Below are positions 1-8,918 of a stretch of 64,000 nucleotides of DNA, in pieces; positions within the stretch are counted from its first letter, which is position 1, and every line of letters starts with the position of its first letter. The stretch lies in assembly GCF_003946025.1 (NCBI RefSeq), contig NZ_RHNR01000003.1, forward strand, positions 1-64,000, given 5' to 3'. The notes beneath the pieces were generated by a model. That model saw only the letters and a list, made by a program, of their open reading frames with translations, was not told the origin of the DNA and did not search any database. The translations under genes and the position numbers were made by a program. The stretch is from Lacticaseibacillus songhuajiangensis (GTDB lineage Bacteria > Bacillota > Bacilli > Lactobacillales > Lactobacillaceae).

Positions 1-138
1 CCTATGCATCTATTATACAACGATAACGGGTTAAGGAACTGTTACAGATAGCTTGGACAAATTATTCACCAGCCACTATTATACCAAAGCAAATATTAAA
101 TTCATCGTTCGACGACACAAAAACAATGATTGCGCCAA
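1..138. other. Leading non-coding stretch
   Basis: AT-rich sequence downstream of the walJ stop codon. I see no gene, clear hairpin terminator or RNA gene in it. In many relatives an htrA-type protease gene follows walJ; none is visible in these bases. Confidence 0.4.
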
Positions 139-951
139 TTAAACGAGGAATAAAGGTTCCGCACTCTGGCGTTCGGTATCGAGCAACTGAAAATCATGAT
201 CAACGCCCAGACCTTCGCGCTTCAACATATCCGCCACGGTCAGGTGCGCCAAGGGTTTGGTGTTATTGTGCGCGGAGCGGTGGCCAAGGTAAACCCGCTT
301 GGTCCGTGGACCAATGACGTCCAGCAAAGCGTTGGCGCCATCCGCATTGGACAAGTGCCCGTAATCCCCCAGAATGCGCTGCTTGAGGCTCCACGGGTAA
401 GGCCCCTCCCGCAGCATTTCCAGATCATGGTTAGCTTCCATAATGTAGGCATCCGAGTCTCTAATAATGCCTGCCAACCGGTCAGAAACATACCCGGTAT
501 CCGTCAGGATGGTGAACGCATGGTCATCGTGGTGAAACTGGTAAAATTGCGGTTCTGCGGCGTCATGGGACACGGCAAAACTCTCGACATCCAAATCCCC
601 CATGTCCATCGTCTTGCCGCTCTCAAAAATGTGCAAGCGGTCATACGGCAGCTTTCCCACCGATTTCGGCAGGTGCGTGAAGGTTCCCTTGTTGGCATAG
701 ATGTTCAAATTCGGGTAGCGACGTGCGAGCACACCCACGCCGGCAACGTGGTCACTGTGTTCGTGCGTGATGAAGAGACTGTCCACGTCCTTGAGGTCTC
801 GGCCAATACTAGCCATCAGTTCGGCCATCTTCTTGCCGGAGAACCCCGCGTCAACAATCACCTTGTGCTGCGGTGTTTCAATGTAGGTCGCGTTCCCTGA
901 ACTGGAGCTGGCCAGCACGCTCACGCGCATTCCAAAATCATCTGCAGTCAA
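139..951 (-). CDS. walJ: WalJ (YycJ) metallo-beta-lactamase-fold hydrolase
   Basis: This is the MBL-fold hydrolase that ends the WalRK operon in Firmicutes. It is thought to be a DNA-processing exonuclease linking replication and the cell wall. Visible marks are the N-terminal RVSVLASSSSGN strand, the metal motif HEHSDH, and later histidines in DTGYVS and LGHRSAHNN. I choose the TTG at 951 because AAAGGA lies about 8 nt upstream and the product then starts LTADDFGMRVSV, as in lactobacillar homologues. An ATG at 930 lacks a ribosome site and a GTG at 978 lies upstream of the ribosome site. It is separated from walI by a 0.63-kb structured repeat, so co-transcription with walRKHI may be interrupted. 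Confidence 0.93.
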   Translation of the reverse strand: MTADDFGMRVSVLASSSSGNATYIETPQHKVIVDAGFSGKKMAELMASIGRDLKDVDSLFITHEHSDHVAGVGVLARRYPNLNIYANKGTFTHLPKSVGKLPYDRLHIFESGKTMDMGDLDVESFAVSHDAAEPQFYQFHHDDHAFTILTDTGYVSDRLAGIIRDSDAYIMEANHDLEMLREGPYPWSLKQRILGDYGHLSNADGANALLDVIGPRTKRVYLGHRSAHNNTKPLAHLTVADMLKREGLGVDHDFQLLDTERQSAEPLFLV

Positions 952-1016
952 CAATATCGTCCTTTCTTGTATCGCCACCCATTGTACCGCTAATCCGCCT
1001 TGCTTGTCGCCTGGAC

Positions 1017-1651
1017 GCTGTTCGTCAGCGATAGCATTTTAGCGACGGAGTCGCGCCGGGCCTCTTTGGTGTTTTCAGACCGCCGTTAGGTGGTGAGGTC
1101 GGCAACTCCGGTGAGGGTAACACGTTACTGAGTGGAAAACACCGCAGAGGCCACGTGGCGACGCTCTGGAATACTGAGCCTGATGACCAATTACTGACTA
1201 ACCCCTGTACTTAGGAAGTACGCGGTAACAGTATTCACCAAACTGGAGAAGACGATGGACTGATCATTGTGTTAATACCCAATCACGTCTATCTCTATGC
1301 CTGGTTCATCCGCTAACGTAGCCTCGAAACTTTTCCCACCAGAGTATTGTTGTAGCACTTAGGGTCTGGGGCGGCTTGGTGGAGTGAACGCAGGTAGGTG
1401 GCGCGCAAAGAGCAGGAATAGCCCATACAACCGGCGTAAGCCGTATTGTATGGGCTATTCCTGCTCGGGGTAAAGCTTTTTGCCAAGGGCTTCGGCAAAA
1501 AGTTTAGCGGTAGCCTGGCTTGTCAGGCGTGAGCGACCCCGCGCCACCTGCCTGCGGGCACGTAACCAAGCTGCCCCAGGCCCGACCTTGCGGTCGAAGC
1601 CCTATTTTCATCCTTGAGGATGAAAGTTTCACGACTTACGCTGACGAACAG
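1017..1651 (-). repeat. Structured intergenic repeat element, copy R1
   Basis: A 635-bp non-coding element bounded by the inverted repeat CTGTTCGTCAGCG (1018-1030 and its complement at 1639-1651). It shares its plan with the elements at 6588, 29627 and 39478. These common parts include a TTAGGGTCTGGGG outer-stem segment near 1360, a matching CCCCAGGCCCGACC arm near 1575, and a small CATCC-TTGAGGATG hairpin by the right end. Its terminal hairpin is a perfect 20-bp stem (1411-1430 with 1446-1465). That stem has no sequence similarity to the corresponding stem of the other copies. The element sits between walI and walJ and ends 2 bases from the walI stop. No open frame in it is conserved across copies. 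Strand is given by its orientation relative to R2. Confidence 0.8.
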
Positions 1652-1653
1652 TA

Positions 1654-2457
1654 TTAGTGCGCCTTCATCACGGTCTGGGTGATGGCGTTCACGCGCTTGA
1701 TAGAGACGCTCTTGGAACTTTTGCTCTCCACACCAATGAACCAGGCCGGCGTGTACACCTGGCTGCCTTTAGCGGTCAGGAGCCACGTGTAGCCCTTACG
1801 CACCCAAAGAACGCGCGAGTTGTCGACGATTTCGTTAGCCCGGTACAGTGTGTACACCGCATCGCGCGCGCTCATGATAGATTGCTCGTTGTCCATGGCC
1901 TGCACCTGATCAATGTAAGTCTGCTGGTACATGGTAAGCGCATCGTCCTTCACGGTCAGCGTCAACATTGCTCGCTCGTCAATCATCGTGCGGCCGTTCA
2001 CCTTCTCGACGAAGACATAACGCGTATCGCTGCCCAAATCCTTCATGTAACTATAATGGCTACCAAAGAGGACATTGCCCGAATCGTGCACGTAGGTTTC
2101 CAGCTGCTTCACGACGTTTTTCTTGCCCAACTGTAGTGGCGTGGTTAAACGTGCCGTCAGCGTTTGGTTGTCGTCAGTAGCGAGGCTGATGCGCAGGTTG
2201 GTCTTGCTGAGCTTAGCGTAATTTTGGCTCAGCGCATTGTTGTTTTGCCCGGCGACATAGCTCGCATCGCTCGTTTTATCACTGAGCGCCGGCAGGCTAA
2301 TGCTGTCGTGTTTAATATCCGCGGCCGTTTGTGAGCTTTCACTCGTTGCGGTGGCCGTCAGGTAAACGCGCTGGCTCTGCGTCATGCTCCAACCCAGGAA
2401 GATGTCGAGCGCGATGAACGCAACCAGAAAAATCCATTCAATCCGGCGAAAATCCAT
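1654..2457 (-). CDS. walI: WalI (YycI) regulator of WalK
   Basis: YycI-family membrane-anchored protein of 267 residues. One transmembrane helix lies near the N terminus (about residues 7-25, after MDFRRIEW), followed by an extracellular domain. With WalH it forms a ternary complex with WalK at the membrane and tunes its kinase activity. The first residues MDFRRIEWIFL are typical of the family. It begins 11 bases after walH and is preceded by AGGGGGTGAG, so it is translated from the wal operon. The gene ends directly against repeat R1. Confidence 0.93.
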   Translation of the reverse strand: MDFRRIEWIFLVAFIALDIFLGWSMTQSQRVYLTATATSESSQTAADIKHDSISLPALSDKTSDASYVAGQNNNALSQNYAKLSKTNLRISLATDDNQTLTARLTTPLQLGKKNVVKQLETYVHDSGNVLFGSHYSYMKDLGSDTRYVFVEKVNGRTMIDERAMLTLTVKDDALTMYQQTYIDQVQAMDNEQSIMSARDAVYTLYRANEIVDNSRVLWVRKGYTWLLTAKGSQVYTPAWFIGVESKSSKSVSIKRVNAITQTVMKAH

Positions 2458-2468
2458 GTGCTCACCCC

Positions 2469-3875
2469 CTAGTTGTTCACGGAGAACTCAGCATTAGTGC
2501 CCGTAGTCTCCGTGTTGACGCTCGCGTCACTCTTCGTATTCATCCCCGCAGTGCTGACACTGCCGTCGATGATGTCTTGATAATTGTAGTACTCGTCATT
2601 CACCTGCACGAAGTAGGTCGGCACCAGGTCAACCACCTGGTTCGAGTCACTATCCTTGGTCCACGCGTAGGCCAGCTGCAGGTCCGTGATGCTGCTCATC
2701 TTGATGCCTTTGGCGAGCAACTCGTTCAACACGGTCTGGCTGGACGGCATTTTGACCGTCGTGGTGCTGGTTGGAATCGCGACAGAGAGGTTATCACCGG
2801 AGAACGCAATGCGCTTGCTGGCATTCGTGTGCGTAACTTCAACGCTGCCACTCAGCAGGTCGCTGATAATCGGCAGGCCGTTGACGACCATGCGGAACAT
2901 CACGCTGCCGTCAGTTTGATCGTAGTTGTAGTACGACATGCCACGCATTTCCTTGATGTTCAGGCGCGTCATGTCACTATAAGCGGCGCTGAGCACCTTG
3001 GTCGTTGTTTTGGCTGGTCCATCGGTGGCAAAATTCTCGTACTCCATCATGCTGTCATTGCGGTCAACGGCCAGACGCTGGTTATTATCGTTCATGGTGT
3101 ACACCGTCTGGTTACCCAGCTGCTTAGCATCCACGGATGAAGGCGCGTTATTGCCACCACTCATCAAGGCGTTGATGTAGTGGTTCGCACCCTGCTTATC
3201 GAGGATGTAAGTGTATTGCTTCACCGCAAAACTGCCGTCGTAAAACGCCACTTCGCGCGTGCCAATTCGCTTTTCTACGAGTGGGTAACTGCTCTTGGCC
3301 TTGCTAATCGCACCGGTAATCGGCGTGAAGGCATACTTCTTGTGCAGCTTCACCCGCCGCATGGTCCGCGTCGCGTCGTTGACCAGCAGCATCTTCTGCG
3401 TGCGCAAATTGAAGACAATTCGGTTGAACTTAAAGTCCTTCGGCTGCTTAATTGCCGCCTTCTTGAAGTACATTTGGTCAAAAGTCCGCCAGTTCATTTC
3501 GCCCCAGTAGGTCATCTGCACACTGTCATCCAGCGTCAGAATTTTGTCGTAATTCTCAAGACTGAGTTTGCGGCTGGCGCCGACGGAATTAATCCGCCAA
3601 CTGGCAATCCCGCGCCGAATGCGCGTTGCCACGCGGCCATCACTACGAGCCACGAGCGACTTGCTGCCATTTTGCTGGTAATAAACATTCAGCGGCTCGA
3701 AGACGTTCTTTTCGTGCTCGGCCGTCGTCGTTTTGCTGGTTTTAACCGCCGTGCTGCCGGTGGTCGTCTTGCGATCTAGGTGCGCCGGATTAAACCAGAT
3801 GTACCAGGTGCAAACGAGGCTAATCACCACGGCGGCGATGAGAAATAGACGTAAAACAATGTCCCTAAACTTCAT
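2469..3875 (-). CDS. walH: WalH (YycH) regulator of WalK
   Basis: YycH-family protein of about 468 residues with one N-terminal membrane helix (RLFLIAAVVISLVCTWYIW) and a large extracytoplasmic part. It is a partner of WalI in controlling WalK. I take the ATG at 3875 (MKFRDIVLR) because GGAGG lies 9 nt upstream. The earlier in-frame codons lie on or before that ribosome site. The start overlaps the last 11 bases of walK, which implies translational coupling. The hydrophilic C-terminal tail is rich in Ser, Thr and Asn. Confidence 0.93.
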   Translation of the reverse strand: MKFRDIVLRLFLIAAVVISLVCTWYIWFNPAHLDRKTTTGSTAVKTSKTTTAEHEKNVFEPLNVYYQQNGSKSLVARSDGRVATRIRRGIASWRINSVGASRKLSLENYDKILTLDDSVQMTYWGEMNWRTFDQMYFKKAAIKQPKDFKFNRIVFNLRTQKMLLVNDATRTMRRVKLHKKYAFTPITGAISKAKSSYPLVEKRIGTREVAFYDGSFAVKQYTYILDKQGANHYINALMSGGNNAPSSVDAKQLGNQTVYTMNDNNQRLAVDRNDSMMEYENFATDGPAKTTTKVLSAAYSDMTRLNIKEMRGMSYYNYDQTDGSVMFRMVVNGLPIISDLLSGSVEVTHTNASKRIAFSGDNLSVAIPTSTTTVKMPSSQTVLNELLAKGIKMSSITDLQLAYAWTKDSDSNQVVDLVPTYFVQVNDEYYNYQDIIDGSVSTAGMNTKSDASVNTETTGTNAEFSVNN

Positions 3876-5760
3876 CCCATTCATCCTCCGCATCTATCGG
3901 GTCGTATGGCAGGGAGATGTAGAAGGTGCTCCCCTTGCCTTCAAGCGAGTCGACCCAAATGCGGCCGCCCAGCGCTTCAACAACTTCCTTACTGATGGCC
4001 AGGCCGAGGCCGGTCCCGCCCTGTTTCCGGCTGCGAGCCTTATCAACTCGGTAGAACCGGTCGAAGACGTGGCCAATATCCTTTTGCGGAATCCCCAGGC
4101 CCTGGTCAGTAATCGAAAGAATGACGTGATTATGTGTCTCCAGCAGGCGGGCCGTGATGACCCCACCGTCTGGCGAGTACTTAATCGCGTTGTTCATGAT
4201 GTTATCAACCACCTGCATGAACTTATCCTGGTCAATTTCAACCCACAGGTCGCGCTTGGTGATCTCACGCTTGATGGTGTACTGCTTCTTCTTGGTCGGG
4301 TGCAAGTGGGCCGCTTCACCGGTGTGCTCGTTGTCCGTCTTCAGCATCATGTCGAAACGATTCAAAATGTAGTTGAAGAACTCGTTAATATTAACGGTCT
4401 CCATTTCCATTTTGCTCGTCCCCGAATCCAGACGGGACAGAGCCAGCAGGTCGTTAATCATCCGGATCATCCGGTCGGTTTCTTCCTGCGTCACCTTGAG
4501 AAATTGTGGTGCCACCTCAGGGTCCTGCCAAGCGCCATCGTTCAGCGCTTCAATGTAAGAGCGCACAGAAGTCAGCGGTGTCCGCAATTCGTGTGACACG
4601 TTCGACACGAATTCACGCCGTTCGCGTTCATTCTTCTGCTGCTCGGTAACGTCATGCAGCACCACAACCAGCCCACTGATGAAGCCCGTTTCCCGCTGAA
4701 TCAGCGAGAAATCGGCACGCAAAATCAGCTCGTGGTGATCCTCATTTTGAAAAGTCAGAAGTAATTCCTTCTGATTCTCCAGTAGATCCCGCAAGTTGTA
4801 GTCTTTATCAATTTTGAGGAGCTTCAAGATGGAGCCACCAATAACCTCTTCAGTCTTGAGGTTCAAGAAATCAAGCGCGGTCTGGTTAATGATAATCACG
4901 TTCCCGCGCCGGTCGGTGGCAACCACCCCATCAGTCATGTGCGCCAAAACCGAGTCGAGTCGCCGGCGTTCGGCCTCACTGGCCTCTTGGGCCTCCTCGA
5001 CGCGCACGGACAAGTTGTTAACCGCTACGGCCAGCTGGCCCAATTCGTCCTGCCCGTAAATCCGCACTTGCCCAGAGTAGTCCCCACGCGCCATCCGGAT
5101 GGCTTGTTGCTTCATCGCGTCAATTGGCCGGGTTATTGCCCGGGAAATAACGATGGAAATTGCCATACTCAAGAAGGCGGCAATGACCGACGCGATCAGG
5201 AAAATCCGGATAATGCTGTTAATGTCGTCGTAAACAGACGTCATGCTGGCCTTAATGTAGATGGCCCCCAAGACGCTATTGTCGTCGCTCCCGGCATTGA
5301 CGTTTTTAATCGGGATAATTTTGGTGTAATTCGAACCGCCGTTATCGCCTTCGTAGGTGAAACCTTCATAAGTTTGCCCAGTGTACAGGGTGTTCTTAAT
5401 CTGGCTACTCCCACTCTTTTGACCTACGTTACCCTGGGCGTTGACGTTACTGTCGCCGCGCACGGTCCCTTTTGCATCTACCACCTGAATGTCAGCGGAG
5501 TTCGCAATGTTGGACTCGCTGATGAGGTCATTAATGTTGGAGTTGGCCGTATCGGTATCGTTACTTTCAAGGTCAATGGCGAGCTGATCTTGAATGTAGT
5601 TTTCGATGTTAATGCGGCTCTTGAAGCTATCAATATTCTGCTGTTCGAGCTGCTTAACGAAGTACGCCCCGATAATTTCGACCGTAATCAAAAGAATCAG
5701 GATGAACACAATCGCAATTTTGAAATGAATTGACTGGAAAAACCGGATTTTCTTGTTCAT
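3865..5760 (-). CDS. walK: WalK sensor histidine kinase
   Basis: Essential cell-wall sensor kinase, 631 residues. Order: transmembrane helix 13-33, extracellular sensor region, second helix about 183-204, HAMP 205-257, PAS about 265-375, then HisKA with the phospho-acceptor His390 in VSHELRTPL. The HATPase domain carries the NNAIKYS, DQGLGIP and GTGLGLAIS boxes. The PAS domain keeps His274, Asp277, His369 and Glu373, spaced like the metal-binding residues described for S. aureus WalK. Zinc-dependent tuning is therefore possible, though this is inferred. It phosphorylates WalR, encoded 34 bases upstream, and overlaps walH. Confidence 0.97.
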   Translation of the reverse strand: MNKKIRFFQSIHFKIAIVFILILLITVEIIGAYFVKQLEQQNIDSFKSRINIENYIQDQLAIDLESNDTDTANSNINDLISESNIANSADIQVVDAKGTVRGDSNVNAQGNVGQKSGSSQIKNTLYTGQTYEGFTYEGDNGGSNYTKIIPIKNVNAGSDDNSVLGAIYIKASMTSVYDDINSIIRIFLIASVIAAFLSMAISIVISRAITRPIDAMKQQAIRMARGDYSGQVRIYGQDELGQLAVAVNNLSVRVEEAQEASEAERRRLDSVLAHMTDGVVATDRRGNVIIINQTALDFLNLKTEEVIGGSILKLLKIDKDYNLRDLLENQKELLLTFQNEDHHELILRADFSLIQRETGFISGLVVVLHDVTEQQKNERERREFVSNVSHELRTPLTSVRSYIEALNDGAWQDPEVAPQFLKVTQEETDRMIRMINDLLALSRLDSGTSKMEMETVNINEFFNYILNRFDMMLKTDNEHTGEAAHLHPTKKKQYTIKREITKRDLWVEIDQDKFMQVVDNIMNNAIKYSPDGGVITARLLETHNHVILSITDQGLGIPQKDIGHVFDRFYRVDKARSRKQGGTGLGLAISKEVVEALGGRIWVDSLEGKGSTFYISLPYDPIDAEDEWDEV

Positions 5761-5794
5761 GCCCGGATATTACCGTTCTTTCTTTAATGTCAGC

Positions 5795-6511
5795 TTAGTT
5801 CTGTTCAGCGTCCGGGTTGCGCAGGTAATAACCCACCCCACGACGGGTAATCAACCATGATGGGTGCGATGGGTTGTCTTCAATCTTTTCACGCAAACGC
5901 CGCACGGTCACGTCCACAGTCCGAACGTCACCAAAGTAGTCATAGCCCCAAACTGTCTGCAGCAAGTGCTCACGGGTCATCACCTGACCCAAGTGACGGG
6001 CGAGATAGTGCAGCAATTCAAACTCACGGTGCGTCAGCTCGATAGAGTCGCCCCGTTTGCTGACGGTGTAGGCGTCCGGATGAATGACCAGGTCACCAAC
6101 GGCCAGATCAGACTTCGCGTCATCCACTTCATTGCTGGTGTTGGCGTCACCACGCCGACGCAGATTGGCCTTCACACGGGCAACCAGTTCCCGGTTTGAG
6201 AAGGGCTTGGTTACGTAGTCATCAGCACCCAGTTCAAGACCGAGCACTTTGTCGATTTCGCTATCCTTAGCGGTCAGCATGATGATGGGCGTATCGTTAT
6301 CTTTACGAATCTGACGGGCAACTTCAAGGCCGTCAATCTTCGGCAACATGAGGTCCAGCAGCACGAGGTCAGGAGATTCTTCCTTGAACTGGCTGAGGGC
6401 TTCTTCACCGTCGAATGCCGTTACAACAGTGTAGCCTTCCTTGGTCAGGTTAAACTTCACAATATCTGAGATTGGTTTTTCGTCATCTACAACTAGAATT
6501 TTTTTAGCCAT
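5795..6511 (-). CDS. walR: WalR response regulator
   Basis: OmpR/PhoB-type response regulator of 238 residues that controls cell-wall hydrolases and is normally essential. The receiver domain carries VVDDE, the phospho-acceptor Asp53 in LLDLMLP, and DDYVTKPF. The C-terminal winged helix carries [13 protein letters not shown]. The ATG at 6511 is preceded by GGAGGG at good distance, and [13 protein letters not shown] is the family N terminus. The longer frame starting at 6574 would run through the promoter. It is the first gene of walRKHI(J). Confidence 0.97.
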   Translation of the reverse strand: MAKKILVVDDEKPISDIVKFNLTKEGYTVVTAFDGEEALSQFKEESPDLVLLDLMLPKIDGLEVARQIRKDNDTPIIMLTAKDSEIDKVLGLELGADDYVTKPFSNRELVARVKANLRRRGDANTSNEVDDAKSDLAVGDLVIHPDAYTVSKRGDSIELTHREFELLHYLARHLGQVMTREHLLQTVWGYDYFGDVRTVDVTVRRLREKIEDNPSHPSWLITRRGVGYYLRNPDAEQN

Positions 6512-6545
6512 TAATATTCCCTCCATTAGTGGGGTTTCAACCTCC

Positions 6546-6574
6546 ATTATACTTGTTAACCCCACGACTCGCAA
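6546..6574 (-). promoter_or_regulatory. Sigma-A promoter of walR
   Basis: Read on the minus strand: -35 TTGCGA, a 17-bp spacer, and -10 TATAAT, about 40 bases before the walR start. The end of repeat R2 lies only 14 bases upstream of the -35 box. Confidence 0.7.
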
Positions 6575-6587
6575 AAAAGCGCTCGCA

Positions 6588-7401
6588 GTCCGTCAGCGTA
6601 AGTGTTGAAAATATCATCCGCAAGGATGGCAGCTGTGAAAATCGACCGCAGGTCGGGCCTGGGGCGAATTGGCTTCGCAAGCAGGAACTCCGTCAGCGGG
6701 GACCGTTTCAGCCGGCTTCGCCGTCTTCCACTGGGGACTTTGCCGCAAAACCAGCGTCAAAGTCCCGCTCCCGATACAATTAGCGGTGTACACCCGACGA
6801 AAACCACGTCGGGCATACACCGCTAATTGTATTTTCGCTGACTCCGTCCCTGCTTGCTACGCCAATTCACCCCAGACCCTAAGTGCATTCACGGGACGAT
6901 TGCGGTGGTGATTTCAATGTAACGATGAAGCCGCAAACGTCACAATCCAGCATACTTCAACTATCACAAGATTAGTCAGCATTATCGGCAAAGGTTTATC
7001 AGTTTATCAGTATTAGTCCTGTGAGGTATTGCCTCGTAATTGGGAATGATCCTGTAATTGCCACTCCGTAACGTGTCGGCCACGGAGATGGTGGTGTGCT
7101 TGGGCGAAGCGCAGGGAACGGAGTCGGGCGAAAAGATGATTGTTTGGAGACAGGACGGCCGCATTTGCCGTCGTGGCTGCACACAATCATCTCGGGAGCG
7201 CGGAGTTGACGCTGTTCTTGCGGCAACTCTGCCAGCGAAAGACCGCGACAGCGGGCTGAAGCGGTCCCCGCCCGACGTAGTTCCCGGAGCGTAGCCCAAG
7301 CGCACCACCACCGGAGTTGCCGACCCACCGCCTTGCGGCGGTATGAAAACAGCTTAAAGTGCAGGTCGCACCCTTGCGGGCACGGACTTACGCTGACGGA
7401 C
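6588..7401 (+). repeat. Structured intergenic repeat element, copy R2
   Basis: The most complete copy, 814 bp, bounded by a perfect 16-bp inverted repeat GTCCGTCAGCGTAAGT (6588-6603 and complement 7386-7401). Module A (about 6657-6885) is one large nested hairpin. Its outer arms begin GGGCCTGGGGCGAATTGGC and end in the near-complement. Its terminal stem is 17 bp (6774-6790 with 6816-6832), continued by CCCGACG/CGTCGGG. Module B (about 7090-7310) is a second large hairpin with outer arms GGTGGTGTGCTTGGGC and GCCCAAGCGCACCACC and an inner GATGATTGT/ACAATCATC stem. A small hairpin near each end has a CGCAAGG loop. No coding region or transposase is present. It lies between walR and the end of the mannose PTS operon. 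Confidence 0.88.
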
Positions 7402-7410
7402 AACGACAAC

Positions 7411-7447
7411 AAAAAAAGCCCCAGCGCACAACGGCACCGGGGCTCAA
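7411..7447 (-). terminator. Terminator of the mannose PTS/DUF956 operon
   Basis: GAGCCCC...GGGGC hairpin followed on the minus strand by seven T residues, directly after the DUF956 stop. Confidence 0.85.
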
Positions 7448-7449
7448 AA

Positions 7450-7839
7450 CTACTGTTTACGATTCTTGATTTTTGCGACTAGCGCCTTGAACCCGCGCGC
7501 CATCACCTGGGTGACAGTCAGCGACTTCACGATGTGGTCCGCAGGAATGTACTCACGGATGGCACGCAAAACCTTCTTCGGGTCGCGTGCTGCAAAGGAG
7601 TATGACACACCATCGGTTGTGTGCAGGGCAAAACGCGGAATCTTCTTGCCCTTAAACAATACAGACACCATGACGTAATCAATCTTGTCCCAAGGAATCT
7701 GAATGTAGTTGTCGACTTTACGATCATCGTAGAACTCGAAGGCATTATCGCCAACCATGATCTTGCCGTACTTACCAGTGCCTAAGAACGAGGTCGCCTT
7801 TTCGACGACATCAACCTTCGTATTGAGTGATTCAACCAT
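7450..7839 (-). CDS. DUF956 family protein of the mannose PTS operon
   Basis: Protein of 129 residues matching the DUF956 family, which habitually follows mannose-class PTS genes in lactobacilli, enterococci and Listeria. Typical stretches are ATSFLGTGKYGKIMVGD, the aromatic FEFYDD and the region around WDKIDYVMVSV. Its molecular role is not settled; accessory regulation or assembly of the mannose PTS has been suggested. The ATG at 7839 follows AGGAGG by 9 bases, and the longer frame upstream crosses a terminator. Basic C terminus (KALVAKIKNRKQ). It is 150 bases downstream of manZ, with an intervening terminator that probably lowers its expression. Confidence 0.85.
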   Translation of the reverse strand: MVESLNTKVDVVEKATSFLGTGKYGKIMVGDNAFEFYDDRKVDNYIQIPWDKIDYVMVSVLFKGKKIPRFALHTTDGVSYSFAARDPKKVLRAIREYIPADHIVKSLTVTQVMARGFKALVAKIKNRKQ

Positions 7840-7916
7840 TCGTAATTCCTCCTGTGGATATTGGTGACGACAAGCGTTCAACCGCTTCACAACGCAAAGT
7901 ATACGCGCCTGCAAAA

Positions 7917-7949
7917 CAAAAGCCCAGACACAGCGTGCCTGGGCTTTTG
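7917..7949 (-). terminator. Terminator/attenuator between manZ and the DUF956 gene
   Basis: Perfect 11-bp stem CAAAAGCCCAG/CTGGGCTTTTG followed by TTTTG on the minus strand. Its position inside the operon suggests that most transcripts end after manZ. Confidence 0.8.
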
Positions 7950-7989
7950 CCAATCTCAACTGCGGATTGTTTTCTGCGTTTTACCCAGA

Positions 7990-8901
7990 CTACATGAGGT
8001 GGATAACGTGGAATACAACACCGACAACGAAGAGACCAAGAATGATAACAATTGGTGAAACCTTCTTCTTAAGGAGCCACATGCAGAACAAGGTCAGCAG
8101 GAGAGCTGCAAGACCAGGAACAAGGGAGTCCAAGTTCTGCTGCAGTGTGGTCTGCTTCACGCGGTCAAGAGACATGCCGGAAGCCTGCTGGCTAAGAGCG
8201 GTCTTGATACCTTCAGCACCCTTTGGCAGGTGTGCCCAGTCGATGTAAGCACCCTTAGACTGCTTGATGCTGGAAACAACTGGCGTGAACTTGACGGAAA
8301 CCCAACGGTTAACCAGGGAACCCAGGATGAACATACCAAGGATGGAAGCACCCTTCGTAACATCCTGCAGAAGACCACCGGACATGTCTTCGGTAATCTT
8401 GGAACCAGCCTTGTAGCCGAATTCCTGTGTGTACCACATGAAGGCCATACGGATGATGTTCCAAGCAACGAAGAAGATGATTGGGCCGAGGATGCTACCG
8501 GTCAAAGCCAGGGAAGCACCAAGGGCACCAAGGATAGGACGAACAGTGAACCAGAAGACTGGGTCACCAACACCGGCCAGAGGGCCCATCATACCAACCT
8601 TAACACCCTGGATGGCAACGTCATCGATAGGTGCACCATTGGCACGCTCTTCTTCAAGAGCAAGCGTTACACCCAGAACAGGTGAAGCCAGGTATGGGTG
8701 AGTGTTGAAGAATTCCATGTGCCGCTTCAAAGCAGCAATCTGGTCTTCCTTCTTTGTGTACAGCTTCTTGATAGCTGGGATCATTGAGTAGGTCCAGCCA
8801 CCATTTTGCATACGTTCGTAGTTCCAAGAACCTTGAAGGAACGTTGAGCGCCACCATACAGAGATACGATCTTTTTTAGTGAGACGAATGTTTTCTGCCA
8901 T
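7990..8901 (-). CDS. manZ: PTS mannose-class permease IID
   Basis: IID membrane subunit of a mannose-type PTS, 303 residues. It forms the sugar channel with IIC. Family features are the N-terminal FLQGSWNYERMQNGGW, MGPLAGVGDP, and hydrophobic segments at the C terminus (IVIILGLFVVGVVFHVIHLM). The ATG at 8901 (MAENIRLTKKD) sits 9 bases after GGAGG; an upstream in-frame TTG lies too close to that site. Last of the three PTS genes and 17 bases after manY. Confidence 0.95.
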   Translation of the reverse strand: MAENIRLTKKDRISVWWRSTFLQGSWNYERMQNGGWTYSMIPAIKKLYTKKEDQIAALKRHMEFFNTHPYLASPVLGVTLALEEERANGAPIDDVAIQGVKVGMMGPLAGVGDPVFWFTVRPILGALGASLALTGSILGPIIFFVAWNIIRMAFMWYTQEFGYKAGSKITEDMSGGLLQDVTKGASILGMFILGSLVNRWVSVKFTPVVSSIKQSKGAYIDWAHLPKGAEGIKTALSQQASGMSLDRVKQTTLQQNLDSLVPGLAALLLTLFCMWLLKKKVSPIVIILGLFVVGVVFHVIHLM

Positions 8902-8918
8902 AGTTTTCAACCTCCTTC

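Noticed and set aside
6602-6826. Open frames inside the repeat elements whose translations resemble each other (for example near 6602 and 29609, or the SSRERGVDA-type frames)
   Set aside because: The similarity follows from the DNA repeats. Frames are not kept in all copies, have no ribosome sites, and run through long palindromes, so they are not proteins.
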